The position numbers and the translations under genes are program-made. The notes beneath the pieces were generated by a model that was not told the origin of the DNA, searched no databases, and saw nothing but the letters and a program-made list of their open reading frames with translations. From assembly GCA_963783095.1 (NCBI GenBank), contig CAWAMR010000001.1, forward strand, positions 248,001 to 312,000: a stretch of DNA of 64,000 bases. Reading direction: 5' to 3'. Below, in pieces: positions 17,103 through 26,855 of the stretch; within the stretch, counting starts at the first letter, position 1, and the number at the start of each line of letters is the position of its first letter. This stretch comes from CAWAMR01 sp963783095 (GTDB lineage Bacteria; Planctomycetota; Planctomycetia; Gemmatales; Gemmataceae).

Positions 17103-20100
17103 ATGAACGGATTGATTCGTTTCGCTCTGCACAATCCCCGTGCGATCACCGTCTTCATGTTGTCGATCATCCTCATGGGGGCAGTCGCTCTATTCATGCC
17201 GGGAAGCAAAATCCCAAAGGATATTCTACCTGTGTATCGCAGCCCAGCGGTGCAGGTCTTGACGTTCTATAACGGCATGTCCGCCACGAATATTGAAAAA
17301 GACATTACGTCGCGCATGGAACGATGGACGGGCAGGCCGCCGGCACTGCCCGCCAAGAATCTCGTTCCATCATCGGTGCCAGCATCATTCGCAACTATTA
17401 CTTCGACGACACCGATCCAGCCTCGGCTTTGACTCAGGTGAACTCGCTGGCTACCGCCGCAATCCCCAATCTGCCTCCCGGTACGCTGCCGCCCGTCATT
17501 CTTCCCTACGACCCTACGTCTTCGACGCCTGTCTGCCTGATTGCGCTGAATAGCGGAACGCAGGATGAATCGACCCTCTACGACACCGGCCGATACCAGG
17601 TCCGGAATATGATCATGGCGAAACCCGGATCCAACGCGCCGGTGGTATATGGCGGCCGACTGCGTACGGTCCTTGCCTATCTGGACCGGGAAAAGATGCA
17701 GTCGCGCAATATTTCTGCAGTGGACGTGATGAACGCGCTCGATCGCTACAACGTGTTCCTTCCCGCCGGGGACGCCAAATTCGGCTACTTCGATTACGCC
17801 CTCGATTCCAACTCCATGTATGACTTCGTCGACAGAATGGGCAACATCCCGGTCAAGATCGAGGGCGACAAGGTCGTCTTCCTGAAGGACGTCGCCAGGC
17901 CCAAAGATGCCAGCCTGATTCAGACGAACATTGTCCGCGTGGATGGAAGACGACAGGTCTACATCCCTGTGTTTCGCCAGCAAGGTGCCAGTACTCTGAG
18001 CGTCGTCGGCAACTTGAAGGATGGCCTGAAGGACATGAAAGATCGACTGACAACGCCCGATGTCGATCTGAAGCTCGTCATGGACCAGTCGATTTACGTG
18101 CAAAAGTCGATCGAAAGCCTCGTATTCGAAGGCGTTCTCGGAGCCATTCTTTGCTCCCTGGTGATTCTCATGTTCCTGGGAGAATGGCGCATGACCCTGA
18201 TCGCGGTGATGACGATCCCGATCGCGGTGCTGGGAGCGATTGCCAGCCTGCACTCGCTCGATCAAACGATCAACGTCATGACGCTGGCCGGATTGGCTCT
18301 GGCGATCGGGCCGATGGTGGATAGTGCGATTATTTGCCTGGAAAACACGCACCGCCACCTGGGACTGGGTGCCAACCAGCGCACCGCTGCGTTTCTGGGT
18401 GCCAGCGAAGTGGCCATGCCGGAACTGGTTGCCAGCTTGTGTACGCTGCTCGTGCTCGCGCCGCTGGCCATGATGCCGGGCATGGGTAAATTCCTGTTCC
18501 GGCCCATGTTCCTGGCCGTCACTTTTGCGATGTGCATTGCCTATGTGCTGTCTCGAACCTTTGTTCCGAGTCGTTGCGCAAAATGGCTTTCATCGCACGG
18601 GCACAAACCGGTCGAATCGGAAACCTGGGACTACCAGCACCGCAATCCTCACGAAAACGCACCTTCCAAGAATCTAATCGCTCGTCTCTTTGAAAAATGG
18701 GAAGGGCTTATCGACGTCGGGATCGGCATTTACATTCGCGTGCTGCGCGTGGTCATGAAGGCACGAATTCTGACCGCTTGTGTCGCATTCGGAACACTTG
18801 CCGCGGTGATCCTGATCTTTGGCATGCGGTTGCGGCAAGAGTTCTTCCCCGAAGTCGATGCAGGAGCCTTTGAAATCTACGTTCGCGCCGAGTCGGGAAC
18901 GCGCATTGAGATATTGGAAAACGGCGAAGGTTTTCTCCTCGTGGACAAATTCATCAAGGAACATCCGCTCAAGCTCGAAAAAAACCGCAACTCGAAATTC
19001 GGCTACGACTTCCATCATCGCAAATGGGTTCATGTTGAAGATTTTCGATCCGAATACCCCAGTGTGAATCTGCCGGCCGACATTCCGGTGGGCGGGGTCG
19101 CGCTGATCGAGAACTTCGTCAAAGAAAAAACCGGAGATGACCTCGACATCGTGATCAGCGAGTTGGGTCTGACGGCCGACTGGTCGGCCGCCTTCACGCC
19201 CAATGCCGGCCCGATGGATGCAGTCGTCAAGGTCCAGTTGAAGTCAGAGCGGTCGAGATCAGCCCAGGAATATGTTGACATACTCCGCCGGGGTTTTGCA
19301 GCGGATGCGCGCTTCCGTAATTTGGAATTCGCATTCGATGCCGGCGGCATGATCCGGTCGGCAATGAACGAAGGAAAATCGACCCCCATCAATGTCCGCA
19401 TCACCGGCAAGGAACTCGATAAAGCGCACAAAATTGCCGAACGCATTCTTCGGGAAGTCAAGGAAGTTGACGGGGTGGTCGACGCGCGCATTTTGCAACG
19501 CCTCGACTATCCCGAGTACCTGATCGAGGTCGATCGCGCCAAAGCCGCAGACCTTGGGCTGAATCAGATTGACGTCATGCGCAACGTCATCGCTTCTTTC
19601 AACTCGAGTGTGCAGTTCAACAAGCATAATTTCTGGATCGATCCAAAGAACCACAACCAATACTATGTGGGTGTCCAGTACGAAGAAAGTAATATTACCT
19701 CGCTGGAAACGCTTCTCGACATTACCGTGAACAGCCCAATTCAAAAAGGATCCGTGCCGCTTCGGAACCTCATCCGATTCCCTATCAAGCGATTGAATGT
19801 TCCCTCCGAGGTCGTTCATAACAATTTGCAGCCAGCAATCGATTTGACGATGGGTGTCTATGGTCGAGACCTGGGGCACACCGCCGCGGACGTCAACAAG
19901 ATCGTTGAAAAATACGGCAAGCCTCGTCCCGACGGCGGCCTGACCGCTTTTGACCCCGATAAGGAAGGGCACGTTCCACTGGAAGGGAGCAAGATCACGA
20001 TCACGGGCGAATATGAGAAGATGAAGCAAACCTTCACGAACCAGGCTTTAGGAATGATCCTGGCTGTCATACTCATCTACTTCTTGATGGTGGCACTGTT

Positions 20101-20614
20101 CAAGTCTTACATCATCCCGTTCGTGGTGCTGTCCGCCGTACCGGTGGGTGGTGTCGGTGTGATTCTGATGTTGTACTTCACTGGAACGGCCATCAATGTG
20201 CAATCTTTGCTCGGTATGATTTTCATGGTGGGAATCGTTGTTTCCAATACGGTGCTTTTGACCGACTTTTCCCAGAACCTGCGCCGTTCGGACAAACTGA
20301 CGCCGCAAGAAGCAATCGTCCAGGGAGCGAGCATTCGCGTTCGGCCGGTCGTGATGACGGCGCTGGCGACGTTTTTTGCCTTGATACCGATGTCGCTGGG
20401 ATTGGAGCGCGGCAGCGAAGCGAATGTCCCGCTGGGGCGCGCGGTTCTGGGCGGGCTTTTGGCCGGACTTGTGACAACCTTATTCGTAGTGCCGTGTTTG
20501 TACTCCCTGCTCGTTCACGGCTCCATCGAATCCGAAGACGACAAGCCGATCGAACTGGGAGATCGGGCGCACGGAGACGGCACCCACACCGAAAAGACGA
20601 ACGGCAAGGTCTAA
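17103..20614 (+). CDS. Efflux RND transporter permease (frameshifted near the N-terminus)
   Basis: The protein (about 1170 residues after repair) is an RND pump with an N-terminal helix (ITVFMLSIILMGAVALFMP), two periplasmic porter loops and two groups of membrane helices (GVLGAILCSLVILMFLG, GMILAVILIYFLMVALFKSY). Helix 4 has MVDSAIICLEN, with one Asp of the usual Asp-Asp pair and Ser at the second place. The frame breaks at 17330-17332: adding one G joins MERWTG to QAAGTARQESRS. The pump exports unknown compounds using the proton gradient together with the two adaptors upstream. No outer-membrane channel gene is present in the window. Confidence 0.93.
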
Positions 20615-20645
20615 CTCGCCGGTTTAGGCTGCACCGGCGGCGAGC

Positions 20646-21068
20646 TTACGACGTGCTGCTCGCCTCAATCCGGGCAGGAAATCTCGTGTTTCCACGCGCG
20701 ACCATCACTCGAAAAGATGCCGACACATCGGCAACCGTTCGAGGATCCACGGGCTTGTAAAGGACGGCAAATTCAAGAGGCTCGGTGCCATGAAGATCGA
20801 GCGGCAATGATTCGGTTCGATCGATCAGCAATAAGACCGGAACGGAAGGTAATTCACCCTCTTTCATTAGAGCAAGTATGCCCCAGCCAGCTCCCCAAGG
20901 AATGGCTGCGTCCAGAATCAAGATTGCAGGAATGCAACTGCGCAAGGCGATAGCACACTCGAGCGCATTCTGTACCCAGATTACCTCGAATCCCTCATGG
21001 ATCAAATCAATGCGATAGCGCATGGCAACAATCGGATCGGCATGTGCAAGAATGAGTTTGGGTCGCAT
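20646..21068 (-). CDS. Single-domain response regulator-like (receiver) protein
   Basis: This 140-residue protein is a lone receiver domain: KLILAHADPIVAMRY at the start, a central ILILDAAIPWGAG with the likely phospho-acceptor Asp, VLLLIDRTE, and AVLYKPVDP with the conserved Lys. The first acidic pair is reduced to a single Asp (HADP), so phosphorylation is plausible but not certain. There is no output domain and no histidine kinase nearby. The ATG at 21068 has GGGGGA upstream; a longer frame begins at 21128. It converges on the RND operon with 31 bases between. Confidence 0.75.
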   Translation of the reverse strand: MRPKLILAHADPIVAMRYRIDLIHEGFEVIWVQNALECAIALRSCIPAILILDAAIPWGAGWGILALMKEGELPSVPVLLLIDRTESLPLDLHGTEPLEFAVLYKPVDPRTVADVSASFRVMVARGNTRFPARIEASSTS

Positions 21069-21413
21069 CAAATTCCCCCGTTCTCTCCAAATTTCGGCCA
21101 ACAAACAACTTTCACAGATGGTGGACAAAGCAGTTTCGATGCCGGTTAAGAACGCTTCGCGCCTTGTTTTTCACAAGTAATTTGCGCACAAAGAGTTGGG
21201 ATAGGAATGGCCGCAGATGGTCCAAGGCCGGCTGCGCAACGATTGGCGCAAACAATGGCTAAAATCTTTACGAATGGCGGATTTGTCCCCTTTGCATCTC
21301 GAATAATACAACATCCGGAAGGCAATCCGGACACCAATGGGGTGTAAGGATTTTTCCTTGGCGCGGTATCTCTGGTTGGATCGCGCGAGTTATCAACCTT
21401 GAGGAGTACACCA
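21069..21413. other. Intergenic stretch without a recognisable gene
   Basis: These 345 bases separate the divergent receiver and OsmC genes. I see no convincing coding frame on either strand, no RNA gene and no clear hairpin. It presumably holds both promoters. The only clear site is the GAGGAG ribosome site at 21401 for the OsmC gene. Confidence 0.4.
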
Positions 21414-21845
21414 ATGGCTATCGTTCGTTCTTCAGAAGCAGTCTGGGAAGGAAACCTGCGCGAAGGGCATGGGAAGATCGATTTTGGAAGCGGTGCTTTT
21501 CACGGAGCTTATGGATTCAAAGATCGGTTTGAATCCGGACCGGGCACCAATCCCGAAGAGTTGATCGCCGCAGCCCACGCCGGCTGCTTTTCAATGGCAC
21601 TTTCCGCAGAGTTGAGCAAGGCCGGCCATCCTCCCAAGAAAATTCATACGGTCGCGAAAGTGCAACTCGACAACGTGCCTGGCGGCTTCGAGATCACGAA
21701 CATCTACCTCGAAACCGAGGCGGAAATTCCAGGGTTGGACCAGGCGAAGTTCCTCGAATTCGCAGAAGGTGCGAAGAAAGGCTGCCCCGTTTCGAAAGTG
21801 CTCTCCGGGGCCAAGATTCATCTAAATGCGAAACTGGTGAGCTAA
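21414..21845 (+). CDS. OsmC family peroxiredoxin
   Basis: A 143-residue OsmC/Ohr-fold protein. The two redox cysteines are in AAHAGCFSMALS and KKGCPVSKVL, and the family opening (EAVWEGNLREGHGKIDFGSG) and SGPGTNPEELIAAAHAG are present. OsmC proteins detoxify organic hydroperoxides using a Cys-Cys pair. Its features fit OsmC rather than Ohr. The ATG at 21414 has GAGGAG nine bases upstream. It looks monocistronic, with its own promoter in the upstream intergenic space. Confidence 0.93.
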   Translation: MAIVRSSEAVWEGNLREGHGKIDFGSGAFHGAYGFKDRFESGPGTNPEELIAAAHAGCFSMALSAELSKAGHPPKKIHTVAKVQLDNVPGGFEITNIYLETEAEIPGLDQAKFLEFAEGAKKGCPVSKVLSGAKIHLNAKLVS

Positions 21846-21996
21846 GAAGGCTCGAAGTTGCTGCCCATGAAACCTATGATTCAGATCGCGCATCGAACAG
21901 CTATCCGCTTTCCGGGAGGTCTGTTTGGCACGGATCTGCCTAGAATGAAAGGAAGGATAACTTCCTTTCATCGTGGATAAGGTCGTGGGGCAACGC

Positions 21997-22593
21997 ATGC
22001 CAGTATCACCGGTCACGCGGGCAAGTCTCTTGGTTCGGATTCAAGATCCGAACGACGTAGCGGCCTGGCGCGAGTTTTTCGACCTGTATGCTGCGGTGGT
22101 CTACGGCTTTGCCCGCAAACGAGGGCTCCAGGACGCCGATGCTGCCGATCTGATGCAAGAGGTGTTGCGCAGCGTGGCCAACCATGCAGGCCGACTGAAT
22201 TACGATCGTGCCAAGGGCACCTTTCGGGGCTGGCTTTACTCGGTCACGCGCAACAAGATTTTCAACTTTCTGGATAAACGCCGGCATCAAGTTCAAGGCA
22301 CTGGTGATTCCGCTGCCCATCATCGGCTGGAAGAACACCCCGACGAGCCTGTCGATGAAGAGACCTGGGACCGGGAGTACGAGCGCAGAACTTTTGCCTG
22401 GGCGGTTGAGCGGGTCAGGTACGAATTTCACGAAGGCACCTGGCAGGCTTTCTGGCTGACTGCCGTGGAAGGCTTGAGTGCCAAGGAAGTTAGCGAGCGA
22501 CTCAAAATGTCGCCTGGCGCGGTTTACGTTGCCAAGAGCCGGGTGATTGCCCGGCTACGTGACGAAATCAGCCAACTCGACAAAGCGGAATGA
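21997..22593 (+). CDS. ECF sigma factor (partner of the WD40 kinase)
   Basis: A 198-residue RNA polymerase sigma-70 family factor. Region 2 is seen as DADAADLMQEVL and TFRGWLYSVTRNKIFNFLDK. Region 4 is LSAKEVSERLKMSPGAVYVA with the recognition helix ending VIARLRDEI. The GTWQAFWLTAVEGLSAKE linker is typical of the planctomycete ECF groups that pair with protein kinases. Start: ATG at 21997 (MPVSPVTR); a GTG in frame lies eight codons upstream. The kinase gene begins 42 bases after the stop, so both are probably one transcript. Confidence 0.92.
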   Translation: MPVSPVTRASLLVRIQDPNDVAAWREFFDLYAAVVYGFARKRGLQDADAADLMQEVLRSVANHAGRLNYDRAKGTFRGWLYSVTRNKIFNFLDKRRHQVQGTGDSAAHHRLEEHPDEPVDEETWDREYERRTFAWAVERVRYEFHEGTWQAFWLTAVEGLSAKEVSERLKMSPGAVYVAKSRVIARLRDEISQLDKAE

Positions 22594-22635
22594 TTACTTT
22601 TCTCGCCCATCGCCGAAATTGAAGGATCTGAGCTT

Positions 22636-24900
22636 ATGCGTGCCCCCATTTGTACCGCCTGTCCCGATCCCGCCGAGTTGCGTGGGCTGCTCGATAGTGA
22701 AATCACCGAAGAGGCCCAGGCTCGCTTGGTTGCTCATCTGGACGCGTGTGAATCGTGCGCGCAATCGTTGGAATTCATGGCGGGCGGCGGGTCCGGCTTC
22801 TCCTCGGCGGTCGAACACATCGACCGCGATACTCCGGAGGATACTTCCGCATTTTGGCCGGCGCTGCGCAAACTCGATGTGAATGTGGTTCTGCCCCAAG
22901 CTGCGGAAAATACCCGAACCCGGACGACCCCCGCGGTCAAGGATTCTCAAACCGTTGAGGATATTCCGCTCGATTTCCTCGATCCGCCCGAACAACCCAA
23001 TACCTTGGGAAAACTGGGGCGATTCCACGTTGTCGGCGTCGTTGGCAGCGGCGGAATGGGCGTGGTTCTTCGAGCGCTGGATGTTTGTCTGCAGCGTCAG
23101 GTGGCGCTGAAAGTCCTCGATCCGCGCTACGCAAAGAATGAAGTCGCTCGGAGTCGATTCATCCGTGAGGCACGCGCGGCGGCGGCGATTACTCATGAAA
23201 ATGTTGTCGCCGTTCACCATGTCGAGAAACATCGCGAAGAATTGCCCTATCTGGTCATGAGGCTGGTTCAGGGCGAGTCATTGCAGGATTTGCTCGACCA
23301 GAAGGGCGCACTGCCCGCACACGAGATCGTGCGCATCGGCCGGCAGGTTGCTGCCGGGTTGGCCGCTGCGCACCAGGCCGGTTTAATTCACCGAGACATC
23401 AAGCCGGCAAACATATTGCTTGAGGCCGAAACGGGCAAAGTGCTCCTCACCGACTTTGGCTTGGCTCGGGCGGTGGAGGATTCCAAACTAACCCAGAGCG
23501 GTTTTGTTCCGGGCACTCCCCTATATATGTCGCCGGAGCAGGCGCGCGGCGAACTGCTCGATCACCGTTCCGACCTGTTCAGCCTGGGTAGCGTGCTCTA
23601 CGCGATGGCCACCGGCAATCCGCCTTTTCAGGGTTCCTCGGCGTTCGTAGTGCTGCGCGAAGTCACCGAGACCCGTCAGCAGCCGGTTCAGGCGCTCAAT
23701 CCGAAAATCCCCGACGAACTGGCCGGGTTGATCGATCACCTTCTCGAAAAAGATCCGAATCTCCGGATGCAGAACGCATCGGAAGTCGCAGAATTTCTCG
23801 GCAGCTTGTCGGGAAAAATTCCCTCCGACCCGGACACTACCGCCCTACAGCATCGGACGAACCGCCGCCTGCCGCGCTACAGTCGCAATTGGTGGGGACG
23901 AAACGGTGCGATCGTCGGAGTGATCTTGTTGAGCTTCAATAGTTTGCTGCTTCTTGGCGAGTTGACCAAACTGACACACTGGACCGTAATCGGCCAGCGT
24001 GGACACGAGGAAGATTCCGGTCCGCAGCCCCGGCTCCTTCTCAATGGCAAGTCCGGAACGATCTGGTCTCTGGCCATCGCGGCCGATGGGGAAACCCTGG
24101 CCATGGCGCTCGACGATGGGAGCATCAAGTTGTGGGATCTGCGCACCGGACAAATCAAGGCCACCATCGACAAGGCCCATCAAGGTCCGATCTGGTGTCT
24201 GCGCTTCAATCGGGACGGCACCATGTTTGCCACCGCCAGCGATGATAGCACTGTCCAATTGTGGGACACTCAGAGCCACAAAAACATCAACACGATCCAC
24301 CTGAACACGAGTGTTCGAACGATGGCGTTCTCTCCCGACGGAAAGCACCTGGTTACCGGCTCGCGCAGCGGAATGATTCGGTTCTGGGATCTGAAAACAG
24401 GTGCTGGTCTCACTTCGATTCAGGCTCATTCGGGCCTTATCATGGCGATCGCCTATTCGCCGGACGGCAAGTACGTCGCCAGCAGCAGCGGCGACAAAAC
24501 GGTCAAAGTCTGGGATGTCGAAAGCGGCGATTTGAAGCAACCGTTCAAGGAACACACCGGGAGCGTGTACACATTGGCCTATCATCCCGATGGTCACATG
24601 ATCGCTTCCGGCGGCTGGGATCGGACGATCCAACTTTGGGATGTGACGACCGGCAATGTCATCAAAGTCTTGAACGGTCACAAGGAAGATGTTTGGTCGG
24701 TGGCTTTCAGCAGCGACGGCAAGCAGCTGGTTTCCGGCAGCGAAGATCGAACCGTGAAGCTTTGGGATGTCGCAACGGGCAAAGAGATCGAAACGTACAA
24801 AGGCCACACTGGGACGATCTTTAGCGTCGCGATTCACGGCAATACGATCGCAAGCGGCGGGCGCGACGGTATTGTACGGGTCTGGGATGTGAAGAAGTAA
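22636..24900 (+). CDS. Zinc-finger Ser/Thr kinase with WD40 sensor domain
   Basis: This 754-residue protein begins with an anti-sigma-like zinc finger (Cys6, Cys9, His34, Cys38, Cys41). A complete kinase domain follows (GSGGMGVVL, VALKVL, HRDIKPANILL, DFGLAR, GTPLYMSPEQ), then a transmembrane helix (IVGVILLSFNSLLLLGEL) and a C-terminal seven-bladed WD40 propeller whose blades end in IKLWDL, VQLWDT, IRFWDL, VKVWDV, IQLWDV, VKLWDV and VRVWDV. The H-x3-C-x2-C finger suggests it can bind the sigma factor encoded just upstream, so that kinase signalling and sigma release are joined in one protein; this is inference. The propeller would lie outside the membrane as the sensor. Confidence 0.95.
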   Translation: MRAPICTACPDPAELRGLLDSEITEEAQARLVAHLDACESCAQSLEFMAGGGSGFSSAVEHIDRDTPEDTSAFWPALRKLDVNVVLPQAAENTRTRTTPAVKDSQTVEDIPLDFLDPPEQPNTLGKLGRFHVVGVVGSGGMGVVLRALDVCLQRQVALKVLDPRYAKNEVARSRFIREARAAAAITHENVVAVHHVEKHREELPYLVMRLVQGESLQDLLDQKGALPAHEIVRIGRQVAAGLAAAHQAGLIHRDIKPANILLEAETGKVLLTDFGLARAVEDSKLTQSGFVPGTPLYMSPEQARGELLDHRSDLFSLGSVLYAMATGNPPFQGSSAFVVLREVTETRQQPVQALNPKIPDELAGLIDHLLEKDPNLRMQNASEVAEFLGSLSGKIPSDPDTTALQHRTNRRLPRYSRNWWGRNGAIVGVILLSFNSLLLLGELTKLTHWTVIGQRGHEEDSGPQPRLLLNGKSGTIWSLAIAADGETLAMALDDGSIKLWDLRTGQIKATIDKAHQGPIWCLRFNRDGTMFATASDDSTVQLWDTQSHKNINTIHLNTSVRTMAFSPDGKHLVTGSRSGMIRFWDLKTGAGLTSIQAHSGLIMAIAYSPDGKYVASSSGDKTVKVWDVESGDLKQPFKEHTGSVYTLAYHPDGHMIASGGWDRTIQLWDVTTGNVIKVLNGHKEDVWSVAFSSDGKQLVSGSEDRTVKLWDVATGKEIETYKGHTGTIFSVAIHGNTIASGGRDGIVRVWDVKK

Positions 24901-24933
24901 GACGATAGTGGGATTCTCTGGTTGCGGAGGACA

Positions 24934-24973
24934 AAAGAAGAAGAGGCGAGGATTTCCTCGCCTCTTCTTCTTT
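24934..24973. terminator. 19-bp perfect hairpin, bidirectional terminator
   Basis: AAAGAAGAAGAGGCGAGGA (24934-24952) and its exact reverse complement (24955-24973) are separated by two bases. The A-rich left and T-rich right ends make it work as a terminator from either side. It lies exactly between the convergent WD40-kinase and glutathione peroxidase-like genes. Confidence 0.85.
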
Positions 24974-24998
24974 CATTATCGGACGAAATGTGCGTTGA

Positions 24999-25582
24999 TT
25001 ACTTCTTCTCCAGCTCCGCGGCAATTGCCTTGGTCACTTCTTCGGATTCCGGTTTGGTCCCCGGTTTGAATCGGGCAACCACTTTGCCGTCACGACCGAC
25101 CAGGAATTTCTCGAAGTTCCAGGTGATGTCGCCTGAAAACTTCGGATCGGTGTCCTTGGAGGTCAGGAACTTGTAGAGCGGGCAGATGCCTTCGCCCTTG
25201 ACGACAACCTTCGACATCAGCGGGAAAGAGACCTTGTATTTGGTCGAGCAGAACTTGGCGATTTCCTCATCTGTTCCGGGTTCCTGTGCGCCGAACTCAT
25301 TCGCGGGAACGCCGACGATGACCAGTCCATCTTTCTTGTGCGTATCGTAAAGTTTCTCCAGGCCGGTGTATTGCTTGGTGTTGCCGCAATAGCTGGCAAC
25401 ATTGACGAACAAGACGACCTTGCCCTTGTACTGGGACAGGTCAACGTCCCTGCCGTCGATCGCCTTCATCTTGAACGCAAGAGGACTGCTCACTTTGGTG
25501 CCTCCTTTTTTTTCTTCTGCCGAGACAAACGGTACCAGTGCCGTTGTCAGAACCACTGCCAGGATACTTGCGCATTCATCAT
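24999..25582 (-). CDS. Glutathione peroxidase-like thiol peroxidase, exported (frameshift in signal peptide)
   Basis: The glutathione peroxidase fold is clear: VVLFVNVASYCGNTKQYTGL with the peroxidatic Cys, PANEFGAQEPGTDEEI with the active-site Gln, and ITWNFEKFLVGRDG with the active-site Trp. Cysteine replaces selenocysteine, as in thioredoxin-dependent forms. The leader is disturbed: AAGGAG precedes an ATG-ATG pair at 25582, but that frame hits a stop after 11 codons, while the protein frame supplies LAVVLTTALVPFVSA. One base added between about 25555 and 25575 would give a good signal peptide (MMNAQVS plus LAVVLTTALVPFVSA). So the enzyme is probably exported and the break is probably a sequence error. 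Confidence 0.88.
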
Positions 25583-25655
25583 CCGTTGCTCCTTGTGACA
25601 AAAAAATTGTGGCCGGGATGGTTAGACGTTTCAACCGATCCGTTTCATCGAAAAA

Positions 25656-26291
25656 TCATGGAGCGAGTCGTTCCACGAACCATTTTCCATCGGAACGACG
25701 AAATTGCAGTCGATCGTGAAGACGGTTGGGACGCCCTTGCCAAAACTCAATGACTTCTGGAATGATACGGAACCCGCCCCAATGTGGCGGGCGCGGCACC
25801 TCGCCACTGCCAAAACGGCTGGTAAGTTCGCGGAGCCGATCTTCAAGAATCTTGCGCCCGGAGATGATCTCACTTTGCTCGGAAGTCCATGCTCCAAGCT
25901 GGCTGCCGATGGGCCGGGAGCGATGATAGGCATCCGATTCGACATCGGAAACCCGCTCGACCTTGCCCTCGATTCGAACCTGACGTTCGAGTTCGTGCCA
26001 GAAGAATACTGCAGCCGTGAAGGGATTTACCGCAAGTTCCCGGCCTTTTCTGCCAAGGTAGTTGCTGAAAAAGGTGAAACCTCGTTCGTCGCACCCCTTC
26101 AGGAGAACCACACGAACGGATGGCTTGCCGTCCAAAGTCGAGGTGGCCAGGCTTATCGCGTTCGGTTCGGGTACTTCGGCAACAATCGCCTGATCCAACC
26201 AGAAAAAAAACTGCTCGATGGGGTTTGGACGAACGTCAACCTCGGTTAATCCGCCCTTGGTGTATTCTTTGCGCAAGTCGCTGATGGTCAT
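25656..26291 (-). CDS. pdxH: Pyridoxamine 5'-phosphate oxidase
   Basis: A full-length, unbroken 211-residue PdxH, the FMN enzyme that oxidises pyridoxine or pyridoxamine phosphate to pyridoxal phosphate. Motifs: PNPIEQFFFWLDQA, NAISLATSTLDGKPSVRVVL, FTFFSNYLGRKGREL, FFWHELERQVRIEG and the C-terminal PPHWGGFRIIPEVIEFWQG and RLHDRLQFRR, which line the FMN and PLP sites. Starts at ATG 26291. The PLP product is used by HemL elsewhere in the window, but nothing shows co-regulation. A duplicated gatB tail lies 39 bases upstream. Confidence 0.95.
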   Translation of the reverse strand: MTISDLRKEYTKGGLTEVDVRPNPIEQFFFWLDQAIVAEVPEPNAISLATSTLDGKPSVRVVLLKGCDERGFTFFSNYLGRKGRELAVNPFTAAVFFWHELERQVRIEGKVERVSDVESDAYHRSRPIGSQLGAWTSEQSEIISGRKILEDRLRELTSRFGSGEVPRPPHWGGFRIIPEVIEFWQGRPNRLHDRLQFRRSDGKWFVERLAP

Positions 26292-26329
26292 AATTATGTT
26301 GTCCTCCTCTCTGAAATCCGGCCAAAGCG

Positions 26330-26383
26330 CTATTTTTCCAACATTTCCAATAACAGCTGATTCACCAATTCCGCATTCGCCAT
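26330..26383 (-). pseudogene. Duplicated 3' end of gatB
   Basis: The reverse strand reads MANAELVNQLLLEMLEK then TAG. It matches the C-terminus of gatB at 26856 (GMANAELVNRLLLEELGK). The DNA is similar over about 50 bases, with scattered differences, so the copy is old. No other part of gatB is present here. Confidence 0.75.
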
Positions 26384-26513
26384 CGGGATTGCGGAACGAA
26401 GCGCCGTTTTACAAATTGGGTGTGATGGAGTATTGATGCCCAGTGCCGAGCAAACAAACCAGATCGCGCGGACGATCCACGATCAGGACAAAACAGGGCG
26501 CAACGCGCCGTCG

Positions 26514-26828
26514 TCACACAGGAGCCATTGTCCGGGAAGCAACATATATGCGCTCCAGTTTTTCCTTGGGGATGTAACGAATCAGCAAGCCATCGTCTTC
26601 TGGATGGGCGGCCTTGGCAAGCGCTGCTACCTCTCGGGCATTGTCGGCAACGAACAGCTCCTCACCGGCCACACAAATACATTTCCCTCGATATTGCGAA
26701 TAGATCTCAGGCACGTGGGCTTGCAACCAGGCTGAGTTACGCGCAGCGCGCTCGTCCTGCGCTCGCGACTTTGCCAGTTCGACAGGATCGGTCAATTCGC
26801 TCATGACAATCGGGTTGGTTTCGTCCAT
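26514..26828 (-). CDS. Small DUF5678-like protein
   Basis: A 104-residue protein. After a helical N-terminus (LTDPVELAKSRAQDERAARN) the C-terminal half reads EIYSQYRGKCICVAGEELFV, then ADNAREVAALAKAAHPEDDG and LLIRYIPKEKLERIYV. This is the pattern of DUF5678-type small proteins: an 'is-my-value-here' beta strand, a helix and a strand. The function is unknown. The ATG at 26828 has AGAGGTG upstream. It is bracketed by gatB (27 bases downstream of gatB's stop) and the duplicated gatB tail at 26330, which suggests it arrived with that duplication. Confidence 0.7.
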   Translation of the reverse strand: MDETNPIVMSELTDPVELAKSRAQDERAARNSAWLQAHVPEIYSQYRGKCICVAGEELFVADNAREVAALAKAAHPEDDGLLIRYIPKEKLERIYVASRTMAPV

Positions 26829-26855
26829 CCGCACACCTCTATTTCTGCCAAGCGG

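Noticed and set aside
25338..25753. Plus-strand frames opposite the GPx-like and pdxH genes.
   Set aside because: Antisense shadows of genes with clear catalytic motifs.
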